From an uncultured Fibrobacter sp. (GTDB lineage: Bacteria > Fibrobacterota > Fibrobacteria > Fibrobacterales > Fibrobacteraceae), in contig CAKUWY010000013.1 in the NCBI GenBank assembly GCA_934699585.1, positions 1 through 64,000 of the forward strand: a stretch of 64,000 nt of DNA. Direction: 5' to 3'. Position 1 is the first letter of the stretch; each line of letters starts with the position of its first letter. The translations under genes were made by a program, and so were the position numbers. Shown here piece after piece: positions 63,809 through 64,000 of this stretch. The notes under the pieces are model-generated. The model worked only from the letters and a program-made list of their open reading frames with translations, was not told the origin of the DNA and made no database searches.

Positions 63809-64000
63809 AAAATCTTTGCCGCCAGTTCAGGTGCGAACTTGGACAGGTAACCCTGGGCGAGCAGGATCGTTATCAGGGCGGGCAATATCCACTTGAAATA
63901 AATCTTGATGAGTGTGTGGCGAGGGAGTTTCAATCCCTCGCCTGCGTTCATTTCGTCAAAGAACTTGTCTTGTCCCCAGCCGTAGCGGCTGCTGCAGAAC
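63805..64000 (-). CDS. C-terminus of a sodium-dependent (NSS/SNF) family transporter, cut by window edge
   Basis: The reverse strand from the window edge to the TAG at 63805-63807 encodes 64 residues: SSRYGWGQDKFFDEMNAGEG, then KLPRHTLIKIYFKWILPALI and a membrane helix TILLAQGYL, ending AAKIF. The GWGxxKxFxEMNxGxGxKxP pattern and the following helix match the last membrane segment of bacterial neurotransmitter:sodium symporters, which carry amino acids. The rest lies outside. It is convergent with the STAS gene. Confidence 0.7.
   Translation of the reverse strand, partial: FCSSRYGWGQDKFFDEMNAGEGLKLPRHTLIKIYFKWILPALITILLAQGYLSKFAPELAAKIF

Overview
The window looks like a chromosomal segment of a Fibrobacter-type bacterium (Fibrobacterota). 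The evidence is a Fibrobacter succinogenes major paralogous domain protein (27438-28193), two lipoprotein GH5 endoglucanases with poly-Ser linkers (11097 and 36625), several further lipoproteins with Ser-rich linkers, a TATATT-type -10 element upstream of many genes, and roughly balanced base composition. There are no rRNA genes, prophage, transposase or CRISPR array. One tRNA gene (Met, CAT) was found.

Layout. 1-2.7 kb: the start of a macro-domain gene, a secreted small protein, a VOC protein, a secreted hypothetical, and an 800-bp non-coding stretch with dispersed repeats, parS-like sites and DnaA-box-like sequences. 2.7-6.5 kb: rsmG-parA-parB-M23 peptidase-bactofilin, a chromosome-segregation and envelope-scaffold cluster. 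6.5-18 kb: phosphoesterase, tRNA-Met, outer-membrane and lipoproteins, GH5 cellulase, LMW tyrosine phosphatase, and a probable operon of substrate-binding lipoprotein, cNMP/DUF4388 protein and purM. 18-21.7 kb: a TPR protein and an AT-rich pair (esterase plus FGE-like secreted protein). 21.7-33 kb: LpoA-like protein, lipoproteins, tmk, a very small secreted protein with a duplicated 13-residue motif, a Fibrobacter paralogous-domain protein, an SLC13 permease, a secreted PEP/pyruvate-binding-domain lipoprotein and an RDD protein. 33-43.4 kb: secA, the second GH5, rubrerythrin, an Rpn-nuclease remnant, ttcA, dnaN with an unlisted 50-aa membrane protein upstream, and a coiled-coil protein overlapping a second M23 peptidase. 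43.7-51.7 kb: HAD hydrolase, LamG protein, RNase G/E, pta, TPR-like protein and phosphofructokinase. 51.7-64 kb: an OMP-response regulator-histidine kinase operon, a COG3014-LpoB-like-PEGA envelope cluster, a COG3044 ATPase, a GNAT toxin-antitoxin-like pair, flavodiiron protein, CAP-domain lipoprotein, an anti-sigma kinase/STAS pair and the end of an NSS-family transporter.

How genes work together. parAB, the parS cluster, the candidate oriC and dnaN suggest an origin-proximal region. The M23 peptidases, bactofilin, LpoA-like, LpoB-like and COG3014 proteins point to peptidoglycan remodelling. Rubrerythrin and flavodiiron protein fit an anaerobe that detoxifies oxygen. GH5 enzymes, phosphofructokinase and Pta fit cellulose fermentation to acetate.

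Most unusual features: (i) a secreted peptide gene with its own strong promoter and terminator, whose two 13-residue repeats differ only by synonymous codons; (ii) intergenic repeat families that have entered two reading frames (rsmG and a substrate-binding lipoprotein) without breaking them; (iii) a compact AT-rich candidate replication origin between two parS sites; (iv) several apparently leaderless or near-leaderless genes. All calls come from reading the sequence; no database search was run.
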